A DNA stretch of 39,361 nucleotides, from NCBI GenBank assembly GCA_014379205.1, contig JACMME010000030.1, positions 1-39,361 on the forward strand, read 5' to 3'. The translations under genes and the position numbers were made by a program. The DNA is from Gemmatimonadaceae bacterium (lineage in GTDB: Bacteria; Gemmatimonadota; Gemmatimonadetes; Gemmatimonadales; Gemmatimonadaceae). The notes under the pieces were generated by a model. The model made no database searches. It worked only from the letters and a program-made list of their open reading frames with translations, and was not told the DNA's origin. Shown piece after piece: positions 31,076 to 39,361 of this stretch (position 1 is its first letter; the number at the start of each line of letters is the position of its first letter).

Positions 31076-34000
31076 TTACTCCCCGGCCAAAAGTTCTATC
31101 CTGACCATTGTTCCCTTCCCTTCCTCGCTCTCGATCGCAATTTCGCCGCCCCAACCTTCAATGAGCCGCCGCGTGATCGCCAATCCAAGCCCACTCCCGC
31201 TGGTGCGTGTGGAGAAGTGTGGCTCGAAGATGCGCGGCAGGATGTGCGCCGGAACGCCGACACCGTTGTCGGACACTTCGATCACAATCACACCATCGAC
31301 CCGGGCGATGCGAAGCTCGACGCGCCGCGCCGCGGCAAGACGCGCGTTCTCGAGAATATTGAGTAGTGCCTCATGTAACTCATCGTGCCTTGCTTGAGCG
31401 TTGGCCGGCGAGTCCGCGCCAGCGATAATCCACTCGACGGCACCTCGCCCCAGGCGCTCCAATTCGACCACATCCCGCGCGACAGCCGCGACATCCGTTC
31501 GCTCAGCAGGCGTCTGCGCGTCCGGAGCTGTGCCGTAGCGGCTGAATGAGCGTGCGATCTGGTCCAGGCGATCGATTTCCGCAAGGATACGGTTCGCGTT
31601 TCGGCCCAGAATCTCGTCGAAATCTTCACGCCGATCTCCGCGAGCGCGCACAAGATGCTGGATGCCGAGTCGGATTGGAGTCAGTGGGTTCTTGATCTCG
31701 TGCGCCACCTGCCGCGCCATCTCTCCCCACGCCAGCACGCGTTGAGCGCGCGACAGCTCCGTGACATCGTCGAGAGTCAGCACAGCGCCTCCTCCGCCGC
31801 GCGTCAAGCGCGCCAGCCGGACGTGCAGCTGGTGCCTGCCCCAAGCCAAATCGAACTCCTCATCTTCCAGATCGGCCGCGAGAAAATCGGTGATGTGCCC
31901 AGTGAGTTCCGGCACGCCTATCGACATTATCGGGCTACCGAACTCCAGCGGCGCACCGAGAAGCGCCTCGGCTCGCGGATTGGCGAGAAGCGTCACTCCG
32001 CTTCGGTCCACCGCAATTACTCCACTCGCAACGTTCCGCAGAACAGCCGCTGTCCGCCGTTCGGCTTCCAGCAACGCAGCGCGACTCTCGCGGATATCGC
32101 CGCCCATACGCCGGAAGGCGGAGAAAACGGGTACGAATTCCGCGGGGGGGTTGGGGGGGAGAAGCGGATGCAGTTCGCCACCAGCAAGCGCCAGCGCCGC
32201 TCCGCGCAGCTCACCTATCGGCTTGGCTAGTGAGCGGGCGGCTACGCCGCTCAACCAGAGTGCTCCCAGAGCACCCGCCAGGGTAAGGAACAGTACGAGC
32301 ACACCGAGGTCGCGGCGGCGAGAGTCGAGCGCATCATCATTACCTCGAGCGGGCGCGCTCACGACAATCCGCTCATTGCCGATCTCAACGGCTCGAAACC
32401 CGAACAGCATTGACGTCGAACCTACCTGCACTTCCTCGCTAGCCTGCGGTTCCGAGTCCAGAGTCAGCCTGTTGTAGATATCAGGATGCAGAAACCGGCC
32501 AACCGGTGTCAGCGCGTCGAGCAGTGGATCGCTTGTCTCGCGCAGAACACCGCCGCGATACAGCAGCAGCGGAAGATCTCCGCGCGGCGTTCTTCCGCTC
32601 TCTTCCGGAATTGCTCTCTCTCCAGTGACGGAGCGGAGCGCTTCGAGCACGAGAAGAGCGCGCGACTGTCGGTCATCACTGCGGAGTCGCTGATAGCTCC
32701 AGGTTGCGAACGCGGCCGCGGGAATCAGGAAAAAGGCGAACAACGCGACTGTGAGGCGCGCCCGATAGCTGCGCGCCCACCGCGTTCGCCGGGCGGCGAA
32801 CCATCTCCGGAAAGCGTCGTTCGGCAGCACGCTCATCGTCCATAACAGGAGGATGAGGGCAAGGTCGAGCAGAACGATCAGCGTTCCGCGCTGCAGCAAG
32901 ACTCCGAGCGAACGAAGGTCAATCACGATGTGCGCTCGCGCGCTTCCCTGCACGGTCTGAACTATCCGGTGACCATGCAGCTCTTCGCCGTCGCGGTACC
33001 ACCGTAGATCGTCTCCGGCGGACACGGCCGAATCCGTTCGCGCTATTGTGAGCGTGTAGGGCGGTTCTCCAACCTCTCGCGGCGGCACGCCGATTAGCGA
33101 ATTGTATGGCGCGTCGGGTATGAGCCTGGTGCGGGGTGCAAGGAGCGCTGTGGCAACCGTTGAATCAGGGAATGGCACCGCAAGTGCCAGATAGGTTCCC
33201 GGCGTCCCTGAAAGCAGATGGACCACAGCTTCACCCTGGCCTCTTGCGTCGCTCAGTAACTCTTTCGCCTCGTCGGGTGGTATCTCGAACTGCGACAGCG
33301 CCACTCGCGCCAGCAACGAGTCTTCTGGCGACCATGCTCCCAGAGCGAGCGGATAACCGCTGCCGGCGAGGTCCGACTCCGCGTACGCCTTGAGTAGTGC
33401 CGCTTCCGATGCAGGTGGATCCCCTGATGCCAGACGTTCACCCAAACGCTCCAACAGCGGAATGGAGTAGGGCTCGGCCTCCGACAGTCGGCCCACGTCC
33501 CGCTCAGCAAGCTGAACGCGCCCACGGACATCCGCTCGCCAGGCAAGTGTGGTAGCCCCAAGCGCCGCCACGCCCGCCGCCGCAAGCACAACCGCGCTGT
33601 GCCGGCGCGTTACGGCCAGGGCACCAATAGCGAGAGTCCAGAAGATTGGATACCAGGCGGGCCAGTTTCCCGGTCCGTGGAGTACGACTGGTGCGAGTAT
33701 GGCGGCGATCGCCGCCAAAATGGGGGCAATGACTGGCGACACACCGGGCCGACGGCCGAGCGCCACACTGCCCGCGGACGCTGCGCCCAGAAGCATCGCA
33801 GCGGCGGCGAGGAATAGCGCTATCTCCCACGCAATCCAGACTTCAGCGCGAACACCGGCGGTCGGAGCCGAGATTCCTCGCGAGAGATCGCGCAGAAGGA
33901 ACGGTCCTCCAGCCATGATAAGCAGCACGACCAGTATCGCCGGTGCCGTGGCCGCACGTTTGACCCGCGCGCGAAGCACCACGAACATCCCAAGCAACAC

Positions 34001-35146
34001 GATTGCGCTCGCAAGCATCAGGGCGCCGACACTCGCCGTGAACGGCCCACCGAAGGTCGCGAAATACACTGTGGGGTCGAAAAGAAAGCTTCTGCTCGAC
34101 AGCGTGTTCAACGGCACCAGGGCGAGGCTGGCAAGGGCGACTCCGAGCGGAGCTACGCGCCATGCCACCCCATGCTCCCGACGCCATACGGCAGCAACGA
34201 ACAACGCTAGCGCTATCGCGAGCAGCAGGCCGCCGATGACGCGCGCACGCTCGAGCGCCCGAAGTCGCGCCTCGGCCTGACCCGGGGCAACCGGCGCGAA
34301 CCACAACAGCGTGTCACCTGAGGGAGCGAAGGCATACAGCTTCTCTCCCGGCGGTGACGCTGATGTCACAGGCGCGCTGCCTGGAATGACGAACCGGTAA
34401 CCCATCAACCCCTCCTGCCGGGCTATCGTTTCGTCCAGTGCGTCTGCGAGAAGATCTGCCGGTGGATCTGCGTGCAGAACCGCGGTGGCTACCGCGCGCT
34501 TGTTGCCGTCGAGGCGCTGCGAATGAAGAGCTAAATGAAATGGAGATGTTACGATCGCCAGCGCCGCGGCCTGCGAATCAGCAGAAGTGTACATCCGGCC
34601 TGCCCATGCCTTCGCGATGCTATCCTGGTATACGACAACGCCTCGTTCACCTTCCGCGATGGCAAGTCCATCAAGTGCATCGAACGCTTCCGGAATGCTG
34701 TCAGGTGCATTCAGCGCCTGGCCGGCAACTACGTCCAGTGCATTCACCGTCTCCAGCAGCGCATCCTGCAGCGCTATCGCCCCTCGATCAGTAAGAGCAG
34801 CCCGGTATTCCGGCCAATGGTCGCTGATTCTACCTAGCTCGCGCTGAGACAGTTCTGCCGCGAGGCAGAAAGCTCCCAGCGCAGCCGTGGTTGCTACGGC
34901 CCACCGTCGCCCGGGAGATGCGAGCGGCAACACCACCATTACGGCGATCGCTGTGGCGGTGACTGTCGCCAACAGGTAGCGGATTTCCGGGAAACTCAGC
35001 CAGGCGGCGGCGGCGATGATTGCCGCGCCTGATGCCGCCGTCCAAACGGGCGCGATCGCCTTCAGCGCGCGCGCGCTGATCTGCGGTTTCGAGAGCCCGC
35101 TAGGAATCGGATGGCCCGCCGCCCTTCGCGCAGGCATGAACCGCAT
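31076..35146 (-). CDS. very large NtrY-like sensor histidine kinase
   Basis: About 1,356 aa (numbering here from GTG 35170; ATG 35146 chosen). The C-terminus is a standard sensor kinase: HAMP about 977-1030, PAS about 1036-1135, phospho-acceptor His1157 in QVAHEIKNPLTPI, N-box NILENA (1271), DNGVG (1301) and GSGLGLA. HEIKNPLTPI is NtrY-like. The N-terminus is unusual: three membrane helices (45-107), a presumed extracytoplasmic domain (108-308), about eight helices (310-545), a second such domain (546-760), a helix (761-780), another at 806-824, a third loop (825-952), and a helix at 954-976. Typical NtrY proteins have about 700-770 aa. No response regulator is adjacent; the NtrX-like gene at 19299 could be its partner. 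Divergent from the creatininase-like gene. Confidence 0.9.
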   Translation of the reverse strand: MRFMPARRAAGHPIPSGLSKPQISARALKAIAPVWTAASGAAIIAAAAWLSFPEIRYLLATVTATAIAVMVVLPLASPGRRWAVATTAALGAFCLAAELSQRELGRISDHWPEYRAALTDRGAIALQDALLETVNALDVVAGQALNAPDSIPEAFDALDGLAIAEGERGVVVYQDSIAKAWAGRMYTSADSQAAALAIVTSPFHLALHSQRLDGNKRAVATAVLHADPPADLLADALDETIARQEGLMGYRFVIPGSAPVTSASPPGEKLYAFAPSGDTLLWFAPVAPGQAEARLRALERARVIGGLLLAIALALFVAAVWRREHGVAWRVAPLGVALASLALVPLNTLSSRSFLFDPTVYFATFGGPFTASVGALMLASAIVLLGMFVVLRARVKRAATAPAILVVLLIMAGGPFLLRDLSRGISAPTAGVRAEVWIAWEIALFLAAAAMLLGAASAGSVALGRRPGVSPVIAPILAAIAAILAPVVLHGPGNWPAWYPIFWTLAIGALAVTRRHSAVVLAAAGVAALGATTLAWRADVRGRVQLAERDVGRLSEAEPYSIPLLERLGERLASGDPPASEAALLKAYAESDLAGSGYPLALGAWSPEDSLLARVALSQFEIPPDEAKELLSDARGQGEAVVHLLSGTPGTYLALAVPFPDSTVATALLAPRTRLIPDAPYNSLIGVPPREVGEPPYTLTIARTDSAVSAGDDLRWYRDGEELHGHRIVQTVQGSARAHIVIDLRSLGVLLQRGTLIVLLDLALILLLWTMSVLPNDAFRRWFAARRTRWARSYRARLTVALFAFFLIPAAAFATWSYQRLRSDDRQSRALLVLEALRSVTGERAIPEESGRTPRGDLPLLLYRGGVLRETSDPLLDALTPVGRFLHPDIYNRLTLDSEPQASEEVQVGSTSMLFGFRAVEIGNERIVVSAPARGNDDALDSRRRDLGVLVLFLTLAGALGALWLSGVAARSLAKPIGELRGAALALAGGELHPLLPPNPPAEFVPVFSAFRRMGGDIRESRAALLEAERRTAAVLRNVASGVIAVDRSGVTLLANPRAEALLGAPLEFGSPIMSIGVPELTGHITDFLAADLEDEEFDLAWGRHQLHVRLARLTRGGGGAVLTLDDVTELSRAQRVLAWGEMARQVAHEIKNPLTPIRLGIQHLVRARGDRREDFDEILGRNANRILAEIDRLDQIARSFSRYGTAPDAQTPAERTDVAAVARDVVELERLGRGAVEWIIAGADSPANAQARHDELHEALLNILENARLAAARRVELRIARVDGVIVIEVSDNGVGVPAHILPRIFEPHFSTRTSGSGLGLAITRRLIEGWGGEIAIESEEGKGTMVRIELLAGE

Positions 35147-35246
35147 GACCACGCAAAGGAAACAAGTCACACCGGGGCGACCGGCGGTACGCGTTTATAG
35201 CGTTCTCAGTCATCGCGCAGGTCGGTGGTTGAGGGTAAAAAGAACC

Positions 35247-35276
35247 TTGTGTCTCCTGCGCAACAATCGATACATT
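35247..35276 (+). promoter_or_regulatory. candidate promoter for the creatininase-like gene
   Basis: TTGTGT (35247-35252) and TACATT (35271-35276) with an 18-bp spacer, about 75 bp before the gene. The region is AT-richer than its surroundings and lies in the divergent gap between this gene and the sensor kinase. Confidence 0.3.
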
Positions 35277-35355
35277 TTCATTCGCAGAGCATCAAGTTCA
35301 ATACCATTGATCCAGAAGGAACAAACAGTGAAGGACGGTGCAGAGTAGGATGGAA

Positions 35356-36102
35356 ATGGCTTTGTCCGTTCATACTGCCGACCGGCCCGTGCGGCTTCTC
35401 AAGGAGATGACACCCGCCGAGGTTGCCGCCGTCATCGCTGATGACCCGCGCCTCATTGTTCCCGTTGGAACATGCGAACAGCACGGCCCACACCTGCCGA
35501 TCGGGTGTGCCACAATCATCGCTGAACGCCTCGCTGACGATTTATCCGCCGAGTATGGCGTGCTCCGTGCCCCGACCATCGAATATGGAGTGAACGTAGA
35601 CTCGGAGCGGTCCTTCGCCGGGAACGCCTCCATGCGGAAGAAGACTCTGCACCGAATGCTGAACGATCTGCTCGCATCCTGGGAAGCAACCGGGTTTCGT
35701 GAGTTCATCATGCTAACCGCGCACGACCACGACCCGCATCAGGAATCATTGGCAACGGTAGTCACGGACATCGCACGCGTCCGTGTTGTGGATGTGTTTG
35801 GCGTGGATATCTCCGATCTCCTGGAAGGACAGCGGGAGCACATGCACGGCGACGAGGCCGACACTTCGCTGATGCTGTATCTTGCACCTCGCCTTGTACA
35901 CATGGAACTGGCACAGGATTTCATGATGAGCCGGGATGAGGTGCGGCGTTACCGGCGCGGTTGGTTGCGCGTCCCCAATGGAAGCCCCGGATCCATCGGG
36001 AGGCCCACGCTCGCCACTGTCGAGAAAGGCGAGTCTATTTACAAACGGTTAAGGGAGCGCATCAGCGAGCGGATATTTCTCGCTCCTTCGCTCGAAGACT
36101 GA
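35356..36102 (+). CDS. creatininase-family protein with altered metal site
   Basis: A 248-aa protein of the creatininase/MftE amidohydrolase family. Seen: VPVGTCEQHGPHLPIG with ligands Glu41 and His43, GVNVDSERSFAGNASM, and HGDEADTSLMLYLAP (164-178). Odd: the Asp in the usual LPLGTDT is replaced (LPIGCAT, Ala52), and the usual NGHGGN is TAHDHDPH (121-128). One bridging metal ligand is therefore missing and extra His/Asp are present; the chemistry may differ. ATG 35356 has AGGA with 5-nt spacing; ATG 35350 and GTG 35338 are alternatives. Substrate unknown; it stands alone opposite the sensor kinase. Confidence 0.88.
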   Translation: MALSVHTADRPVRLLKEMTPAEVAAVIADDPRLIVPVGTCEQHGPHLPIGCATIIAERLADDLSAEYGVLRAPTIEYGVNVDSERSFAGNASMRKKTLHRMLNDLLASWEATGFREFIMLTAHDHDPHQESLATVVTDIARVRVVDVFGVDISDLLEGQREHMHGDEADTSLMLYLAPRLVHMELAQDFMMSRDEVRRYRRGWLRVPNGSPGSIGRPTLATVEKGESIYKRLRERISERIFLAPSLED

Positions 36103-36123
36103 ACCCCGCCGATCAGTTTCGGG

Positions 36124-36129
36124 TATTAT
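36124..36129 (+). promoter_or_regulatory. possible -10 element for a leaderless mRNA
   Basis: TATTAT ends 6 nt before the ATG of the exported protein at 36136, so the predicted transcription start is the A of the ATG. No Shine-Dalgarno is present; a -35 is not clear. Confidence 0.35.
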
Positions 36130-36135
36130 ACAGCC

Positions 36136-36816
36136 ATGCGACATCCCGCTGTTATCTCCGCTGTACTGCTGCTTGCGAGCGTCTCGCCCCTGGCTGGCCA
36201 GGCAACGACGGTCGACGAGGGACGATTCCTCATCACACGAGCCGGCCAGCGAATAGGAACTGAAGATTTCACGATCCGCCGGATGGGCGGCCCCGATCGA
36301 AATTCCTTCATGGCCAAAGCGAACGTCGTGTACGCTGACGTGCATCTGTCACCTGCCTTGCGCGCCGGCCAGGACGGTTCCCCTCTTGCTTACCAGATCG
36401 AGGTCAAGGCGGGGACGGAGTTGCGCGAACGTCTGAGCGGACAGTTGGGCCGAGGGCGATTCAGCGCCCGCGTGAGGACTCCACGCGGCGAGTCGGCCAA
36501 GGAATACATCGTGTCGGACGGAGCGCTTGTGCTGGATGATGAGATTTTTCACCAGTACTATTTCCTGGCGCGGGCAGAGCTCGGCACCGTGCCTGTCGTG
36601 ATTCCTCGCAGGAACACCCAGGTTGCGATGCGCGTCGAATCGCAGGGAAATGAATCGATTTCAATTGGCGGCACCGGAGTCGATGCACGCCACCTTGTCA
36701 TTTCGGAGCCTGGTGGCGCGCGCCGACACGTCTGGATCGACGACAGCGGGCGCGTCCTCAAAGTCATGCTCGAAGAGACCGGAATCACAGCTATCCGGGA
36801 CGAGCTGCCACGCTAG
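36136..36816 (+). CDS. exported protein of unknown function
   Basis: A 226-aa protein with a signal peptide (MRHPAVISAVLLLASVSPLAG, cleavage near AGQA). The mature part opens EGRFLITRAGQRIGTEDFTI and is rich in beta-strand-like segments. The pattern loosely recalls periplasmic DUF3108-type proteins, but I do not claim the family. It ends with an intrinsic terminator, so it is the last gene of its transcript, starting 33 bp after the creatininase-like gene. Confidence 0.8.
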   Translation: MRHPAVISAVLLLASVSPLAGQATTVDEGRFLITRAGQRIGTEDFTIRRMGGPDRNSFMAKANVVYADVHLSPALRAGQDGSPLAYQIEVKAGTELRERLSGQLGRGRFSARVRTPRGESAKEYIVSDGALVLDDEIFHQYYFLARAELGTVPVVIPRRNTQVAMRVESQGNESISIGGTGVDARHLVISEPGGARRHVWIDDSGRVLKVMLEETGITAIRDELPR

Positions 36817-36830
36817 CCGCCTGGAAACGC

Positions 36831-36860
36831 ACCGCTCCGCTGTGGCGGGGCGGTTTTTTT
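36831..36860 (+). terminator. intrinsic terminator
   Basis: A 10-bp stem ACCGCTCCGC / GCGGGGCGGT with one G-U pair, a TGTG loop, and a run of seven T. It closes the creatininase-like/exported-protein transcript and isolates the tolC operon. It is the clearest terminator in the window. Confidence 0.9.
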
Positions 36861-36935
36861 GTTGTATTTATCCATGAAACCAGGACGCTAACCCCTCCGT
36901 ATTGCACGCAGACTCAACCAAAGGACCCCCCTCAA

Positions 36936-38423
36936 ATGCAACTCACGTCTGTAGCTCTGCTCGCCCCGCTCGCAGCCCTGTTGCTGGCAAGCACGGCATC
37001 CGCCCAGGCGGGGGATTCGGTAGTTGGCCCCGTACTGACGCTCGAGGAAGCGCAGTCACTTGCCCGCCGCTACAATCCCGATCATCAGCAAATCCGAAAT
37101 AATCGTCGTGTCGCAACCGCGGCGCTGAAAAGCGCCTGGGGCAATCTCCTGCCGAGTGCCGACGCACTCTTTCAGGGCCAGCAGCGCCAGGGTGGAACGC
37201 AGCCAATCAACGGAGTCAACTTTTCGACCTCGGATATCCGGCAGTCGTCCTACTGGCTTGGCCTGAACTACAACATCAGCGCAGCGACGCTACTGAACCC
37301 GCGCGTGCAGAAAGCAAACGTGGCAGCAGCGGATGCCGATGTCACTCTTTCAACGGAAGTCGTGCACGCAACTGTGGCGCAGCAGTATCTGACCACGCTC
37401 CAGGCGGAAGCGCGCGCGGCTCTGCAGGATTCGCTGGTGATCACTTCCGAAGCACAGCTCGAGCTGGTGCAGGCACGCGCCGCGGTGGGCTCGGGTACTC
37501 AACTCGACGTCGTCAGGGCCCAGGTGACCCTGGGGCAGGCACGAGTTACGGCGCTCCAGGCGCACAATACGGCCGAGATTGAGAAGCTGCGACTGTTCGA
37601 GCGAATGGGGGTGCCGCAACCTGCGAATGTGCGGCTGACTTCGACGTTCGAAGTTGCGGAACCGACGTTCAGCCTCCAGTCGGTACTCGATATGGCGCAG
37701 CGCAGAAGTCCGGCCCTCGAGGCTCTCCGCTCGCGCGACAAATCGGCTTCGCTCGTCGTCCGACAGGCCCAGTCGCAGTACCTTCCGGCCCTTTCCCTGA
37801 GCACGGGCTGGGGCGGGTATACCTACGAGTACACCAATAGCAATTTCCTGATCGAGCAGCAGAGGTTGGGGATCGAAGGTCAGAGAGCCAACTGCTTCTT
37901 CATGGACTCGCTTCGGACTGGAGCCAATCTCCCGCCGACCAGCAATAATTGCGCGTTGATCGCTTTCACCCCTGCTCAGGCCGATCGAATCCGTTCGGAG
38001 AACAGCCAGTTTCCTTTCAACTTTACCAAGCAACCAAGGGCGTTCACGGCAACAGTTTCGCTACCGCTCTTCGATGGTTTCACACGCGAGCAGCGCATCC
38101 AGGAGGCCCAGGCGGGCCGCAGCAACGCCCGCTACCTGCTCCGCGCGCGCGAATTGCAGCTCACTCAGGAAGTAACCGCCGCGTATCTCACGCTCACCAC
38201 CGCGGCAAGAACCGTTGCGCTGCAAGGTCAGAATGCAGAGAGGGCGCGTGAAGAGCTGAACCTCGCGCAGGAGCGATATCGGGTTGGTGCCAGTACCTTT
38301 CTGGAGGTTACGGAAGCCCGAGCGTCGGTCGAGCGTGCTGAAACAGAGCGCATCAACGCTATTTACGATTACCACAAGGCATTCGCCGCGCTCGAGAGCG
38401 CGGTGGGCCGCTCCCTCCGTTAA
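36936..38423 (+). CDS. TolC-family outer-membrane efflux protein
   Basis: A 495-aa outer-membrane factor forming a trimeric channel-tunnel for efflux or type I secretion. It has a signal peptide (MQLTSVALLAPLAALLLAS, cleavage near ASAQ) and two OEP repeats. Typical blocks are LTLEEAQSLARRYNPD, LLNPRVQKANVAAADAD, the RAAVGSGTQLDVVRAQV segment and its second copy AQERYRVGASTFLEVTEAR. A Cys-containing loop near 327-347 (NCFFMDS...NNCALI) may form a disulfide. It is followed 12 bp later by the adaptor gene, so both make one export system. The cargo is not readable from sequence. Confidence 0.94.
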   Translation: MQLTSVALLAPLAALLLASTASAQAGDSVVGPVLTLEEAQSLARRYNPDHQQIRNNRRVATAALKSAWGNLLPSADALFQGQQRQGGTQPINGVNFSTSDIRQSSYWLGLNYNISAATLLNPRVQKANVAAADADVTLSTEVVHATVAQQYLTTLQAEARAALQDSLVITSEAQLELVQARAAVGSGTQLDVVRAQVTLGQARVTALQAHNTAEIEKLRLFERMGVPQPANVRLTSTFEVAEPTFSLQSVLDMAQRRSPALEALRSRDKSASLVVRQAQSQYLPALSLSTGWGGYTYEYTNSNFLIEQQRLGIEGQRANCFFMDSLRTGANLPPTSNNCALIAFTPAQADRIRSENSQFPFNFTKQPRAFTATVSLPLFDGFTREQRIQEAQAGRSNARYLLRARELQLTQEVTAAYLTLTTAARTVALQGQNAERAREELNLAQERYRVGASTFLEVTEARASVERAETERINAIYDYHKAFAALESAVGRSLR

Positions 38424-38435
38424 TCAAAGGACAGA

Positions 38436-39361
38436 ATGAGCAAGCGCGCGAAGTGGTCCATTGGTATCGTCCTCGTGGCCGCCCTGGCCCTGGTGATGGT
38501 GCTGGGAGCAATGAAGAAGAGCAACAAGGCGACGGAGGTGCGTATCGAGCCTGTGCAAAAACGCGACCTCGTAGCGTCCGTCACCGCGAGTGGACAAGTA
38601 AGCCCGCGCACGAAAGTGGATCTCAGCGCGGATCTTACCGGCCGCATCGTTCGTCTTTCGGTGAAAGAGGGACAGATGGTCTCCAAGGGACAATTCCTTC
38701 TGCAGATCGATCCGTCGAACTACGAGGGCGATGTGCAGCGGGCGGAAGCGGGGCTCGCGTCCGCCAAGGCGCAGTCCGCTCAATCCCGCGCCAATCTGGA
38801 ACAGGCACGTGCCAACCATCGCCGCTCCTCGGAGATTCGCAAGGTCAACCCAACCCTCATTTCGGATGAGCAGCTGGAACAGCTTCGCACGGCCGAAGAA
38901 GTGAATGTCGCGCTCGCCGAGTCGGCGAGGCACCAGGTAGACGTGTCCGCAGCGGCGTTGCGCACCGCGCGCTCCAGTCTCGGCAAGACAACTATCATTG
39001 CGCCAATGAGCGGCCGCATTACGCGCCTGAACGTCGAGGAGGGCGAGACGGCCATTATGGGAACGCTGAACAAGGATGCCGCTACCTTGCTTACGATAAG
39101 CGACATGAGCGTTCTCGAGACCAAGATCAAGGTCGATGAAACCGATGTGTCGCGCATCTCGGTGGGCGATTCCGCCATCATCGAGATTGACGCGTTCGGC
39201 TCCGATACGACCTTTGTTGGAGAGGTAGTGGAGATCTCGAACAGCTCGCTCCGGGCTGGCTTGTCAGGACAGGCCACCGGCGATCAGGCGATCGACTATG
39301 AGGTCGTTGTACAGCTCAAGAATCCTCCCACCGATACCCGGCCCGACTTTTCCGCGACGGC
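38436..39361 (+). CDS. HlyD/MacA-type periplasmic adaptor (partial)
   Basis: The first 308 residues of a membrane-fusion protein; the gene runs off the window. One N-terminal membrane anchor (SIGIVLVAALALVMVLG), then biotinyl/lipoyl-like half (VTASGQVSPRTKVDLSADL, VKEGQMVSKGQFLLQIDP), a long helical hairpin with Ala/Gln/Glu/Arg repeats (about 100-175), the second lipoyl half (TIIAPMSGRITRLNVEEGE), and the start of a beta-barrel domain. ATG 38436 follows AAGGAC. It is predicted to link TolC to an inner-membrane pump, most likely a MacB-type ABC transporter just outside the window. Confidence 0.93.
   Translation, partial: MSKRAKWSIGIVLVAALALVMVLGAMKKSNKATEVRIEPVQKRDLVASVTASGQVSPRTKVDLSADLTGRIVRLSVKEGQMVSKGQFLLQIDPSNYEGDVQRAEAGLASAKAQSAQSRANLEQARANHRRSSEIRKVNPTLISDEQLEQLRTAEEVNVALAESARHQVDVSAAALRTARSSLGKTTIIAPMSGRITRLNVEEGETAIMGTLNKDAATLLTISDMSVLETKIKVDETDVSRISVGDSAIIEIDAFGSDTTFVGEVVEISNSSLRAGLSGQATGDQAIDYEVVVQLKNPPTDTRPDFSAT

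Noticed and set aside
33549-34280. A 243-codon plus-strand frame opposite the sensor kinase
   Set aside because: Low-complexity Ala/Thr/Ser/Arg translation, no start signal, and it lies within the well-supported kinase gene.

Overview
The window is about 39.4 kb of GC-rich chromosomal DNA from a diderm (Gram-negative-type) bacterium. Evidence for an outer membrane is an apolipoprotein N-acyltransferase, lipoprotein signal peptides, a TolC-type outer-membrane factor and an RND/ABC-type periplasmic adaptor. The short primary-type sigma factor, NtrX/NtrY-like regulators, Hanks-type kinase and gene content would suit Gemmatimonadota or a neighbouring phylum; this is inference, because no rRNA or marker search was possible. 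There are no tRNA or rRNA genes, no CRISPR array, no transposase and no phage genes. Apart from its repeat arrays it looks like a core-genome region.

Layout. Positions 12-1282 (minus): rpmE and prfA. 1511-3257 (plus): a Crp-family regulator and a metallo-beta-lactamase-fold hydrolase. 3568-13276 (minus): a tightly overlapping run, rimO > spoIID-like > exported barrel-like protein > Gfo/Idh oxidoreductase > lnt > hyuA > hyuB. 13433-13933 (minus): YajQ. 14400-14681 (plus): a small unknown gene. 14862-16967 (minus): unknown gene > lepB > primary-type sigma factor. 17096-19177 (minus): an aldehyde dehydrogenase and a small membrane protein. 19299-22813 (minus): larE > thpR > unknown > NtrC/NtrX-type regulator. 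22973-24742 (minus): a protein with an N-terminal pseudokinase and a C-terminal active Ser/Thr kinase. 24794-30876 (minus): PQQ-type sugar dehydrogenase-like lipoprotein, apaG, M3 peptidase, comM, HAD hydrolase. 31076-35146 (minus): a very large NtrY-like sensor kinase. 35356-39361 (plus): creatininase-family protein, exported unknown, a clear intrinsic terminator, then tolC and a periplasmic adaptor cut by the window edge.

The most unusual DNA feature is a family of degenerate heptanucleotide tandem arrays (unit about [AGT]A[CT]TGCG) in at least eight intergenic places. Two pairs are inverted and could form long RNA hairpins: one between hyuA and hyuB, one in the 3' region of the sigma gene. 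A second heptamer family (about A[CT]CAGGG) lies upstream of rimO and inside the 5' coding part of lnt. They resemble the heptanucleotide STRR repeats of filamentous cyanobacteria in design. Other notable points are the pseudokinase-kinase tandem, a sensor kinase of about 1,360 residues with two multi-membrane modules, a LarE with the three cysteines of the iron-sulfur type, a prfA gene without a standard start codon, and repeated GTGA stop-start overlaps. I found no complete new defence or biosynthetic system.
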